Of a DNA stretch of 64,000 nt, positions 17,060 to 25,472 are shown one piece after another. This DNA comes from Solitalea koreensis (GTDB lineage Bacteria > Bacteroidota > Bacteroidia > Sphingobacteriales > Sphingobacteriaceae): contig NZ_FXSZ01000005.1 of the NCBI RefSeq assembly GCF_900182575.1, positions 124,001 to 188,000 on the forward strand, in the 5' to 3' direction. Within the stretch, counting starts at the first letter, position 1. Each line of letters begins with the position of its first letter. A model generated the notes under the pieces. The model was not told the origin of the DNA. It searched no databases and was given only the letters and a program-made list of their open reading frames with translations. A program made the translations under genes and the position numbers.

Positions 17060-19324
17060 TTATTTGGTTGTTGTTGTGTCCTGCTTAAAACTTACAGTAT
17101 CAGTTTTGGTTATGCCAGCTGAGTCAATAGTTCTAATTTTGAGTTCTTTACGAATTTTAACCTGATTAGATTGCGTTTCCATGTTGCTGCCTTTTGATGC
17201 AATATGCGGAGCAATGACTAATGAAACAATCGACATCAATTTAATAAGGATGTTCATTGATGGACCTGATGTGTCTTTGAAAGGATCACCTACAGTATCA
17301 CCGGTTACGGATGCCTTATGAGGTTCAGAGCCTTTGTAAAACATCTCTCCATTTATATTTACACCTTTTTCAAATGATTTTTTAGCATTGTCCCAGGCTC
17401 CACCCGCATTACTTTGGAACATGCCCATTAATACTCCCGAAACTGTTACACCTGCCAGCGTTCCTCCCAATACTTCCGGTCCGAAAATAAAACCAATAAT
17501 AACCGGAACAATTAGCGCAATGGCGCCAGGAAGAATCATTTCACGAATCGAAGCTTCAGTAGAGATGGCTACGCATTTTTCGTATTCAGGTTGAGCTTTG
17601 TGCTCCATGATGCCAGGGATTTCACGGAACTGACGACGAACTTCCTGAACCATGGCCATCGCCGCTCTTCCTACGGCTGATATACAAAGAGAAGAGAAGA
17701 TAAACGGAATCATTCCTCCGATAAATAAACCGGCTAAAACGTCGGCCTTGTAGATATCAATTGTATGAATACCGGCCACCCCAACAAAAGCTGCAAATAA
17801 GGCTAATGATGTTAAGGCTGCAGAAGCAATTGCGAAACCTTTACCTGTTGCAGCGGTAGTGTTTCCTACAGCATCTAAATTATCAGTACGGCCGCGAACT
17901 TCTTTAGGTAAACCACTCATCTCTGCTATACCACCGGCGTTATCAGCAATCGGGCCGAATGCATCAATTGAAAGTTGCATAGCTGTTGTAGCCATCATTC
18001 CCGCTGCGGCGATCGATACACCGTATAAGCCTGCGAAATAATAGGAACCGTATATACCTGCAGCTAAAACAATGATGGGCATAACAGTCGATTGCATACC
18101 AACAGCCAAGCCTCCGATAATATTTGTGGCATGACCAGTTGATGATTGCTGAACAATTGAATTAACCGGGCCTCTGCCCATTGCGGTATAGTATTCAGTG
18201 ATGAGACTCATTAATGTACCTACAACCAGTCCAACAATGATGGACATATACACATCGTGAGGAGTGAAAGCTTGTGTGCCTCTTAGTACCATTGTTTCCG
18301 GTAAAAGAAAATGTACCGCAAAATAGGAAACGATGGCGGTAAAAATTATCGATGACCAGTTACCCAGGTTCAAGGCTTTTTGTACACTATCCGTTTCATT
18401 TTTGATGCGTACAAACCAGGTTCCTACGATAGAGAATATCAAACCAATACCGGCAATCAACATCGGCAGCAGGATAGGGGCAATGCCACCAAAATGATCC
18501 TTAGAATCTATCTCCTGGCCTAAAACCATAGTGGCAAGCATGGTTGCTACATATGAACCGAAAAGATCGGCCCCCATACCTGCAACATCACCTACGTTAT
18601 CACCTACGTTATCTGCAATAGTGGCAGGGTTACGCACGTCATCTTCTGGAATTCCGGCTTCTACTTTTCCAACTAAATCGGCACCTACATCGGCAGCTTT
18701 AGTATAGATACCTCCACCAACACGAGCGAACAATGCTATCGATTCAGAGCCTAAAGAGAAACCTGTCAGTACTTCAATGGCTGTTCTCATTTCAACACCG
18801 GTAATTGAAGCACCTGCAGGAACGAAATATTTATAGAAAACAATGAATAAACTTCCTAAACCTAATATTGCCAGGCCAGCTACCCCTAGTCCCATTACAG
18901 AACCTCCGGTAAATGAAACTTTGAGGGCTTTTGCCAAACTTGTACGTGCCGCTTGTGTGGTACGTACGTTTGCTTTTGTTGCTACTTTCATTCCGATGTA
19001 ACCAGCAGTAGCTGAAAATACAGCACCAATTAAAAAAGCAATTGCAATGATAGGACTAGAGTGAACAGGATGCTCAGCCGTCCCTTTCATTGTTCCTGAA
19101 AAACCCAATAACACACCGGCTATGATGGCATAATAACTAAGTATTTTCCATTCAGCACGAAGAAATGCCATTGCTCCATCCGCAATGTGTCCCGATAGCT
19201 CGATCATGTTTGCATCTCCGGCATCTTGTTTTGCTACCCAGGCTCTTTTAGCAGCCATTGATATCAATCCCACAATGCCAAAAAGCGGAATCATGTAAAT
19301 TAAATTGTTGTAAAAAAAGTTCAT
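17060..19324 (-). CDS. hppA: Membrane-bound ion-translocating pyrophosphatase
   Basis: Couples hydrolysis of pyrophosphate to ion pumping across the inner membrane. 754 residues with about 16 helices. The substrate loops are visible: DVGADLVGKVEAGIPEDD near residue 212, NVGDNVGDVAGMGADL shortly after, and DNAGGIAEMSGLP near 460. The GNTTAATGKG block near residue 490 has Ala where potassium-independent enzymes have Lys, which predicts the potassium-dependent class. Members of that class pump H+, Na+ or both, so the ion is left open. The C-terminus has a short charged Thr-rich extension after the last helix. It may also recycle PPi from the many biosynthetic reactions encoded here. Confidence 0.95.
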   Translation of the reverse strand: MNFFYNNLIYMIPLFGIVGLISMAAKRAWVAKQDAGDANMIELSGHIADGAMAFLRAEWKILSYYAIIAGVLLGFSGTMKGTAEHPVHSSPIIAIAFLIGAVFSATAGYIGMKVATKANVRTTQAARTSLAKALKVSFTGGSVMGLGVAGLAILGLGSLFIVFYKYFVPAGASITGVEMRTAIEVLTGFSLGSESIALFARVGGGIYTKAADVGADLVGKVEAGIPEDDVRNPATIADNVGDNVGDVAGMGADLFGSYVATMLATMVLGQEIDSKDHFGGIAPILLPMLIAGIGLIFSIVGTWFVRIKNETDSVQKALNLGNWSSIIFTAIVSYFAVHFLLPETMVLRGTQAFTPHDVYMSIIVGLVVGTLMSLITEYYTAMGRGPVNSIVQQSSTGHATNIIGGLAVGMQSTVMPIIVLAAGIYGSYYFAGLYGVSIAAAGMMATTAMQLSIDAFGPIADNAGGIAEMSGLPKEVRGRTDNLDAVGNTTAATGKGFAIASAALTSLALFAAFVGVAGIHTIDIYKADVLAGLFIGGMIPFIFSSLCISAVGRAAMAMVQEVRRQFREIPGIMEHKAQPEYEKCVAISTEASIREMILPGAIALIVPVIIGFIFGPEVLGGTLAGVTVSGVLMGMFQSNAGGAWDNAKKSFEKGVNINGEMFYKGSEPHKASVTGDTVGDPFKDTSGPSMNILIKLMSIVSLVIAPHIASKGSNMETQSNQVKIRKELKIRTIDSAGITKTDTVSFKQDTTTTK

Positions 19325-19536
19325 AAATTTTCTATTGATTTAATATCTCTAACGCCTAAAATACTTTTAGAGAAGTTAATATTCAAATAAATTTTATGAA
19401 GTGAAGTAATACTTGTATTTGATGTTTAATGTAACTAAATCGATTGGTTCATAAATCCTTGATATAAGCGGGTGTTTTTTGCTACTGCTTAATTTTAATT
19501 TTATACATTGCGGTTTAATCAACCTAATTTAATTTT

Positions 19537-21021
19537 ATGGATCAAACTTTGACTGAATCTTCAAATCCAATTCTTTTAGAGGAAACAGGTTTGAAGCGTG
19601 AACTTGGACTGTTTGATTCTACCATGATTGTGGTGGGGTCAATGATAGGTTCGGGTATTTTTATTGTAACCAGTGATATTTCACGTTTGTTGGGCTCACC
19701 TTTTTGGATTCTCTTCGTTTGGCTTTTAACAGGTGTAATTACCCTTATGGCAGCATTAAGTTACGGAGAGTTGGCCGGAATGATGCCAAAGGCCGGTGGT
19801 CAATATGTGTATTTACGAGAAGCCTATAATAAGCTAATTGGATTTCTTTTCGGCTGGACAACGTTTGCAGTTATTCAAACCGGAACTATTGCCGCTGTTG
19901 CTATTGCGTTTGCCAAATATACTGGTGTTCTATTGCCTGATTTAATTAATGATAATCCAGTGTTCCATTTGGGTAGATTAGCATTATCCAGTCAACAGTT
20001 TTTAGGGGTTGCACTGATAGCATTGTTAACTTTTATAAATCTTTATGGGGTTAAAAATGCTAAAATAATTCAAGGTGTTTTTACAGTGGCAAAAATCGTT
20101 TCTTTATTAGGACTAATTGTTTTGGGTCTTGCTTTCGGTTTAAATTCTGATGCGTTCCATTTTAATTTTTCTAATTTCTTTGCTACGCCATTCCAAACGA
20201 TAACCGATAAGCATAGTTCCATATTGGAAGTAGTAAAACTTTCAGGATGGTCGTTAATTGGTGCGATCGGGGGGGCTTTGGTAGGCTCATTATTCTCATC
20301 AGATGCCTGGAATAACATTACCTATACTGCCGGGGAAGTGAAAAATCCGAAACGTAATATTCCGTTGAGTTTATTTTTCGGAACGCTGATCGTAACGGTA
20401 TTGTATATTTTAGCGAATGTGGCTTATTTAGCCTTATTGCCGGTAAATGGAAATCCTGCAGGTACCGATGTACTATCAAGAGGAATTATGTTCGCCACTA
20501 ATGATCGGGTAGCTACTGCCGGAGCAGAAATTATTTTCGGTAGTGCAGCCGTTATTATTATGGCTGTTCTGATTATGGTTTCCACTTTTGGATGTAACAA
20601 TGGACTTATTATGGCTGGATCGCGCTTGTATTATGCAATGGCTAAGGATCGTTTATTCTTTAAACAGGCTGAGACTTTAAATGATAAAGGGGTTCCTGCC
20701 TTCGGATTGATTATTCAAGGGGTATGGGCCTCTGTTCTATGTTTTTCAGGAAAATACAATGAGCTACTTGATTATGTAATTTTTGCAGTACTGATTTTCT
20801 ACTCGTTAACCATAGCAGGAATTTTTATATTGCGTAAAAAACAACCTAATGCAGAAAGGCCTTATAAAGCCTTTGGTTATCCGGTTTTACCGGCATTATA
20901 TATCCTTTTAGCAGGTTCAATTTGTATTGATTTATTAGTTGTGAAGCCTCAAACCAGCTTTATAGGATTAGCAATAGTATTGACCGGAATTCCGGTTTAT
21001 TATCTTTCAAAGAAAAATTAA
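19537..21021 (+). CDS. APC-superfamily amino acid permease (LAT/SLC7-like type)
   Basis: 494 residues, about 12 helices. First-helix motif VVGSMIGSGIFIVTSDI and the following LAALSYGELAGMMPKAGG-type block (here MAALSYGELAGMMPKAGGQ) place it in the APC superfamily, closest in appearance to the L-type/SLC7-like group that exchanges neutral amino acids. It differs from the permease at 15-17 kb in length and subgroup motifs, so the two are not a recent duplication. Transcribed away from hppA across a 212-nt gap in which no exact TAnnTTTG box is seen. Confidence 0.88.
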   Translation: MDQTLTESSNPILLEETGLKRELGLFDSTMIVVGSMIGSGIFIVTSDISRLLGSPFWILFVWLLTGVITLMAALSYGELAGMMPKAGGQYVYLREAYNKLIGFLFGWTTFAVIQTGTIAAVAIAFAKYTGVLLPDLINDNPVFHLGRLALSSQQFLGVALIALLTFINLYGVKNAKIIQGVFTVAKIVSLLGLIVLGLAFGLNSDAFHFNFSNFFATPFQTITDKHSSILEVVKLSGWSLIGAIGGALVGSLFSSDAWNNITYTAGEVKNPKRNIPLSLFFGTLIVTVLYILANVAYLALLPVNGNPAGTDVLSRGIMFATNDRVATAGAEIIFGSAAVIIMAVLIMVSTFGCNNGLIMAGSRLYYAMAKDRLFFKQAETLNDKGVPAFGLIIQGVWASVLCFSGKYNELLDYVIFAVLIFYSLTIAGIFILRKKQPNAERPYKAFGYPVLPALYILLAGSICIDLLVVKPQTSFIGLAIVLTGIPVYYLSKKN

Positions 21022-21190
21022 GAAAATTAAATATTTTTTTTATTTTTATTGCTCGGTCACTTTAACAGGTGGTTAAAGTTTCCTTTTTGAATTGATTGAA
21101 ATAGTAAAACCGACTTTTCCAAATTAAAACAGGTTAGCCATTTACTTTTTAATGATTCTACCTAAAATGTTCAATTTTTAATAATTAATA

Positions 21191-21379
21191 ATGAAAACAG
21201 GAAAAGTTAAATTTTTTAATGAGTCTAAGGGTTATGGATTTATTAAAGGCGACGAAGGCAACGAGATCTTCGTTCACGTTACAGGTCTTATCGACAAAGT
21301 TCGTGAGAATGACGATGTAACTTACGAAGTTGCCCAAGGCAAAAAAGGATTAAATGCAGTGGACGTAAGGTTAGCTTAA
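21191..21379 (+). CDS. Cold-shock domain protein (CspA family)
   Basis: 62-residue single cold-shock domain that binds single-stranded RNA/DNA. RNP1 is KGYGFIKG and RNP2 is EIFVHVT; the nucleic-acid-facing aromatics are present (Phe, Tyr, Phe, Phe, His). It starts MKTGKVKFFNESKGYG like other Csp proteins. The 169-nt gap upstream is AT-rich and could hold a long cold-responsive leader, as is known for csp genes elsewhere, but no conserved cold-box can be identified by eye. Confidence 0.93.
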   Translation: MKTGKVKFFNESKGYGFIKGDEGNEIFVHVTGLIDKVRENDDVTYEVAQGKKGLNAVDVRLA

Positions 21380-21404
21380 GATATATTTAGTGTTTTTTTG
21401 CTTT

Positions 21405-21445
21405 AATGGGAGGTTGTTGATAAAACAAACTCCCATTTTGTTTTT
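21405..21445 (+). terminator. Terminator of the cold-shock gene
   Basis: Fourteen-bp stem with one mismatch, AATGGGAGGTTGTT (21405-21418) / AACAAACTCCCATT (21424-21437), loop GATAA, then TTGTTTTT. It reaches to the end of folC on the other strand and may serve both. Confidence 0.8.
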
Positions 21446-22730
21446 AAACGACTTCAGCCACTACAAATGTACTGCCACCAACAAATACCAAATCATGGGC
21501 TTGAGCGGCTGTTTGTGCAGCTTTTAAGGCATCCTTAACAGAAGAGAATAGAATTCCTTTTAATCCGTGCTCACGGGCAAGTGTGCTGAGTTCCTCTGCA
21601 TCCATACCTCTCGGAATATCCGCTTTACAGAAATAATAGGTAGCATTTTTGGGTAATAGCTCTAAAACATGGTTAATGTCTTTATCTTTTACCATCCCAA
21701 AAACCATATGTAAATGTTCATGCGGAGTTTGCTGAATCTGTTTAACTACTTCCGTAATTCCATCTTCATTATGTCCTGTATCGCAAATGGTTAACGGATG
21801 GGTTAAAATTGTGTACCAACGGCCCATTAATCCGGTAGATTCTTTGACTTTTTTTAAGGCAGAACGGATAGTTTTTTCGTCAATCTTAAAACCTTGTTCA
21901 ATCAATTGATGAACAGCACAGAGTACAGTACAAATATTTTTCTTTTGATAAATGCCTGTCAGATCAAGTTCTAAATTTTTTAAGATGTCTTTATTAAAGC
22001 GATCAATATTGAGGTTTAGGTATCCATTTTTTAGTTCTGAATACTCCACTTCATATTCTTCAGAAGCAAAATGAATTTCCGAATCACATTCTTTTGCTTT
22101 TTGAATGAAAACAGGAGCTGTTTCAGTGTTGTATTGTCCAATTACTACTGGAATATTCGGTTTTATGATTCCGGCTTTCTCATGAGCTATTTTTTCGAGT
22201 GTATTTCCTAAAATAGCCATATGGTCAAATCCAATATTGGTTATAACGGAAAGCAGGGGAGTAATGATATTGGTGGAGTCTAGTCTTCCTCCTAAACCCG
22301 TTTCAATTATAGCAATATCAACTTGTTTTTCTGCAAAATAATCAAAGGCCAAGCCTACACTCATCTCAAAAAAAGAGGGCTCTATTTTGGCAAAATCGTT
22401 TCTGTGTTTTGCTACGAAATTAGTGACTTTTTTTTCGGGAATCATTTGTCCGTTTATCCGAATCCGTTCACGAAAATCTTTCAGATGAGGAGATGTGTAG
22501 AGCCCGGTTTTATAACCGGCTTCTTGTAAAATAGCGGCCAGCATGTGTGAGGTAGAACCTTTTCCATTGGTACCTGCAATATGTATAGTTTTGAATTTTC
22601 TGTCAGGATGATCAAGTACTTCGCTAATTGCTAAGATGTTATGAAGATCGGCTTTGTACGCTTTTACACCAACCCTATGAAACATAGGCAGATGACTAAA
22701 AAGATACTCTAATGTTTGTTGGTAATTCAA
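21444..22730 (-). CDS. folC: Bifunctional dihydrofolate/folylpolyglutamate synthase
   Basis: Adds glutamate to dihydropteroate and to folates. P-loop HIAGTNGKGSTSHML, then YTSPHLKDFRERIRING, ETGLGGRLDSTN and the C-terminal CDTGHNEDGI are all standard Mur-ligase-family FolC motifs. I place the start at a TTG (22730, MNYQQTLEYLF), giving 428 residues, the family norm. The frame stays open to an ATG at 22811, but that ATG lies inside the terminator hairpin of the upstream gene and upstream of an exact promoter box at 22751-22758, so it should not be in the mRNA. Confidence 0.92.
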   Translation of the reverse strand: MNYQQTLEYLFSHLPMFHRVGVKAYKADLHNILAISEVLDHPDRKFKTIHIAGTNGKGSTSHMLAAILQEAGYKTGLYTSPHLKDFRERIRINGQMIPEKKVTNFVAKHRNDFAKIEPSFFEMSVGLAFDYFAEKQVDIAIIETGLGGRLDSTNIITPLLSVITNIGFDHMAILGNTLEKIAHEKAGIIKPNIPVVIGQYNTETAPVFIQKAKECDSEIHFASEEYEVEYSELKNGYLNLNIDRFNKDILKNLELDLTGIYQKKNICTVLCAVHQLIEQGFKIDEKTIRSALKKVKESTGLMGRWYTILTHPLTICDTGHNEDGITEVVKQIQQTPHEHLHMVFGMVKDKDINHVLELLPKNATYYFCKADIPRGMDAEELSTLAREHGLKGILFSSVKDALKAAQTAAQAHDLVFVGGSTFVVAEVV

Positions 22731-22750
22731 TGCGGATGGCTTTAGATTAA

Positions 22751-22758
22751 CAAAAGTA
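22751..22758 (-). promoter_or_regulatory. Promoter (-7 box) of folC
   Basis: TACTTTTG (exact TAnnTTTG) on the minus strand, 20 nt before the proposed TTG start. It supports that start over the upstream ATG. Confidence 0.65.
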
Positions 22759-22784
22759 ACAAGCCGGTTTGAAAGTGAAAAGTG

Positions 22785-22823
22785 AAAAGGCAATAGAATT
22801 GAATAAACCATCTATTGCCTTTT
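22785..22823 (-). terminator. Terminator of the tonB-exbD-exbB operon
   Basis: Perfect 13-bp stem AAAAGGCAATAGA (22785-22797) / TCTATTGCCTTTT (22811-22823), just after the tonB stop codon; the arm itself supplies a TTTT end. Confidence 0.75.
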
Positions 22824-22829
22824 CTTTTT

Positions 22830-23678
22830 TTATTCTAATCTGAACGTAATTACGACCATTCCTACCTGAGTGTCTGGGCCGGTACTAATCGCGTTAAGTT
22901 TACAATTCATTATTGCAATTTCGCATTTTTTCCATAGGGCAACATTTGATATGGTTGTACCCCGAGCTCCTGCCTTCGCACTCGAAATGTTTCCATTACG
23001 ATCAACCACAATCTCTACAGCTACCTTACCTGCAGTCTGTCCATTGTCTTCAATAGTAGGTCTGCTAATGAATTTTCTGCCTGATAGATTTAATGCAATT
23101 CCTCCGCCACCGGTTCCTGTTCCTGAATAACTGTTAGAGTTAGGGTCTCCAGTCGTTTTACCCTGATTACCGGGTTCGGTGCCAGTGCCATCCCCAGTGC
23201 CAACTCCGGTGTTCTTTTTGCCTTTATATAAAGCATTCGGATCGGCTATATGAGGTTGCTCTTTTGGAGTTTCAGTTTTGGGAGGGGTAGTAACCGGAGT
23301 TTCAGTTTTGACTTTAACAGTTTTGTTTACCGCTGTTTTTAGTTCCGGAGCTTCCGGATCATCTTGAGTAATTAATGCTTTTTCATTCTGTGAAGAATTC
23401 GATTTTGTAGGAGTTGTTTCTTCTACTCGTTCTTTAGGCTGTTTTCCGTTGGCATTAGGATCAACAGATGGTTCTTCTACGCTTGTAAAATCATCGCCCA
23501 TCCCCACATCAGAAGTGCCATAATTAACTACAATACCCCCCTCCGAGTCTTCAGGAGTGTACGGATTAGTGATACGAAAAAGAAAACAAAGAGCAATCAG
23601 GAACACGTATAATAACGTCGTGAACAAAAAAGCTTTTCCTGAGTTATCTTCTTCTTCTTTATGTTGAGCGATTGCCAT
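22830..23678 (-). CDS. Energy transducer TonB/TolA-like protein
   Basis: 282 residues. Cytoplasmic N-terminus of about 15 residues, one membrane helix (AFLFTTLLYVFLIALCFLF), a long periplasmic Pro/Thr/Lys- and Gly-rich linker (residues about 45-190), and a C-terminal TonB-like domain (GKVAVEIVVDRNGNISSAKA). This is the layout of TonB/TolA, which carry energy from the ExbB-ExbD motor to the outer membrane. It is the last gene of a six-gene operon, 86 nt after exbD; that gap holds a small inverted repeat (GAATGAT / ATCATTC). The family cannot tell TonB from TolA at this divergence. Confidence 0.88.
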   Translation of the reverse strand: MAIAQHKEEEDNSGKAFLFTTLLYVFLIALCFLFRITNPYTPEDSEGGIVVNYGTSDVGMGDDFTSVEEPSVDPNANGKQPKERVEETTPTKSNSSQNEKALITQDDPEAPELKTAVNKTVKVKTETPVTTPPKTETPKEQPHIADPNALYKGKKNTGVGTGDGTGTEPGNQGKTTGDPNSNSYSGTGTGGGGIALNLSGRKFISRPTIEDNGQTAGKVAVEIVVDRNGNISSAKAGARGTTISNVALWKKCEIAIMNCKLNAISTGPDTQVGMVVITFRLE

Positions 23679-23764
23679 GTTTTAAAAAATGAGTGAATGT
23701 GAGAATGATAGAATTAAAGAATGATAAAAGATTTATTCAATCCTTCAATCATTCCTTTATTCAA

Positions 23765-24160
23765 TCATTTCTTTTGTGCAGCTACTACCAGTTTTAATTT
23801 ATAGCGACTGGCAATATCCATTACGTTAACGAAAGGTTGTACCATTGCAGCAGAGTCAGCATTAATAATCACCGTAACTTCTTCTGCTTTTCCTTGGTAA
23901 CTCTTTAATTCTTCATTAAGTTGTTGTTCTGTAACAAGAGTTTTTTCAATAAAATATTGCCCTTCTCTGTTTACAGAAACGCTTACATTCTTCTTTGGAA
24001 CGCTTTGTCCGGTGGATGCTTTGGGTAATGTTACTTTAATAACATGAGGAGCAACCAGGGTTGAAGCAAGCAGGAAGAATAGGAGCAGAAAGAACATGAT
24101 ATCATTCAATGACGAAGTATTAACTTCTGCACCTATTTTATGTCTTCTTCTTAAATTCAT
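23765..24160 (-). CDS. ExbD/TolR-family biopolymer transport protein
   Basis: 131 residues: short basic N-terminus (MNLRRRHKIG), then EVNTSSLNDIMFFLLLFFLLAS, in which the Asp of NDIMF matches the proton-path Asp of ExbD/TolR, and a periplasmic domain (VTVIINADSAAMVQPFVNVMDIA). It forms the motor with ExbB. Its ATG overlaps the exbB stop codon by 4 bases, so the two are translationally coupled. Confidence 0.93.
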   Translation of the reverse strand: MNLRRRHKIGAEVNTSSLNDIMFFLLLFFLLASTLVAPHVIKVTLPKASTGQSVPKKNVSVSVNREGQYFIEKTLVTEQQLNEELKSYQGKAEEVTVIINADSAAMVQPFVNVMDIASRYKLKLVVAAQKK

Positions 24161-24864
24161 CGTGTCGGTTCTTCTAACAGGTCAATAAAATCAATCGCAT
24201 CAGTTTCCATCTTCAAAATTATCTTATCAACCATCATTGATAAAATGTGATGTCCGATATATGCAAAAATACCAATAATTAAACCGGTAGCCGAAGTAAT
24301 CATCTTTTCATATAGACCTCCTGAAACCAAACCAATATTAATTTCACCGGCTTGTGAGATGTTGTAGAAAATGCGGATAACGCCTGAAATAGTTCCCACA
24401 AAACCTAACATAGGAGCAACCCCTGCTATGATTCCAAGAATGTTGGTGTTTTTTTCAAGTTTTGATACTTCTAGTTTACCTACGTTTTCGATGGCCCCTT
24501 CAATTTCTTTAATAGGCTTGCCGATACGGGCTAATCCTTTTGCCAACATACGTCCAATAGGAGTGTTACTATTTTTACAAACGGTAGAAGCTGCCTCTAG
24601 ATTGCCGGCCAACACATATTGACGAATTTGAAACATGATAGAAGTTTCGCTTTTTCCTGCTTTTCTGATCGTAAAATAGCGTTCAAAAAAGATGTAAAAG
24701 GCTAAAAATAAAAGTATAGCAAGCGGAATCATTACCCATCCTCCTTTTGATAACAAATCAATAAGGTTAAGACTTTGTGGTTGTTGATTTACTGCTTGAA
24801 CAGCTACCTGATGTGCGGTATCGGCTAATTGGTTTACGGGTTCACTAATCTGCAATAATAGCAT
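24157..24864 (-). CDS. MotA/TolQ/ExbB proton channel protein
   Basis: 235 residues with three membrane segments: GGWVMIPLAILLFLAFYIFFERYF near residue 40 (read as a helix), a pair near residues 135 and 185 (ILGIIAGVAPMLGFVGTISGVI and the GLIIGIFAYIGHHIL region). The conserved APMLGFVGTISG block between cytoplasmic and membrane parts is diagnostic of TolQ/ExbB. Together with ExbD it makes the proton-driven motor for the TonB-like protein. Fourth of six genes; 19 nt after the HU-CCDC81 gene. Confidence 0.93.
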   Translation of the reverse strand: MLLLQISEPVNQLADTAHQVAVQAVNQQPQSLNLIDLLSKGGWVMIPLAILLFLAFYIFFERYFTIRKAGKSETSIMFQIRQYVLAGNLEAASTVCKNSNTPIGRMLAKGLARIGKPIKEIEGAIENVGKLEVSKLEKNTNILGIIAGVAPMLGFVGTISGVIRIFYNISQAGEINIGLVSGGLYEKMITSATGLIIGIFAYIGHHILSMMVDKIILKMETDAIDFIDLLEEPTR

Positions 24865-24883
24865 AGTTTATTTTGAGTTAACG

Positions 24884-25465
24884 TTAAAACTTACTGTTGT
24901 AATAATACTGGAAGGCTAATAATAGGGCGAGTGAAGTAATAATAATGATCGCCAAAGATATAAACAACCATTTTAAAACACTACTTTCTTCTTTTTCGCC
25001 AGAGTTACGCTTTATTTTTTGTTCAATGGCCATTTGTGCTCTATCCTGCGGATGTATTTTTGCAGGAACAGATGTTAATCCAAATGAACTTCGGTTAATG
25101 AATGAATTTTCTTGTTGAGTAAAAGTTATATTACCCGTTTTGTCAGTCCTTAATTTGCCAATTCTTGGTATTTCGAATTCACCTTTATGATTTAATTCAT
25201 GTTTAATTTTAAGGATAAACTTTTGTAAATCATTGGCTGCAGATTCAAGCGTAATATTTTTTTCCTTTGAAATATATCGCTCCAATACACCATCATTATT
25301 TGCTATGTACGGATTAAAAAGCACTGAAATGTAAGGAGGAACTACAATTCCTGCACCTTTATCATGATTAAGCTCATGTCGACTTACAAAAAAACAACCT
25401 AAGTCAGGTACTATAACCTGGTCAGACGTTGAAAAGGAGTCAATTAAATATTTTAATGTTTCCAT
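24884..25465 (-). CDS. HU-CCDC81 domain membrane protein
   Basis: 193 residues. Residues 1-80 match the first bacterial HU-CCDC81 domain (VIVPDLGCFF, PPYISVLFNPYIANNDG) and residues 85-135 the second (IPRIGKLRTDKTGNITF, SSFGLTSV). These are HU/IHF-fold domains known mainly from Bacteroidota. A single helix near residues 163-185 (LFISLAIIIITSLALLL) anchors it; only about eight residues follow the helix, so the SPOR domain that many relatives carry on the far side is absent. Topology: HU domains in the cytoplasm. Role unknown; a link between nucleoid or division site and the envelope motor encoded next to it is inference. Confidence 0.8.
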   Translation of the reverse strand: METLKYLIDSFSTSDQVIVPDLGCFFVSRHELNHDKGAGIVVPPYISVLFNPYIANNDGVLERYISKEKNITLESAANDLQKFILKIKHELNHKGEFEIPRIGKLRTDKTGNITFTQQENSFINRSSFGLTSVPAKIHPQDRAQMAIEQKIKRNSGEKEESSVLKWLFISLAIIIITSLALLLAFQYYYNSKF

Positions 25466-25472
25466 GTTTTAC

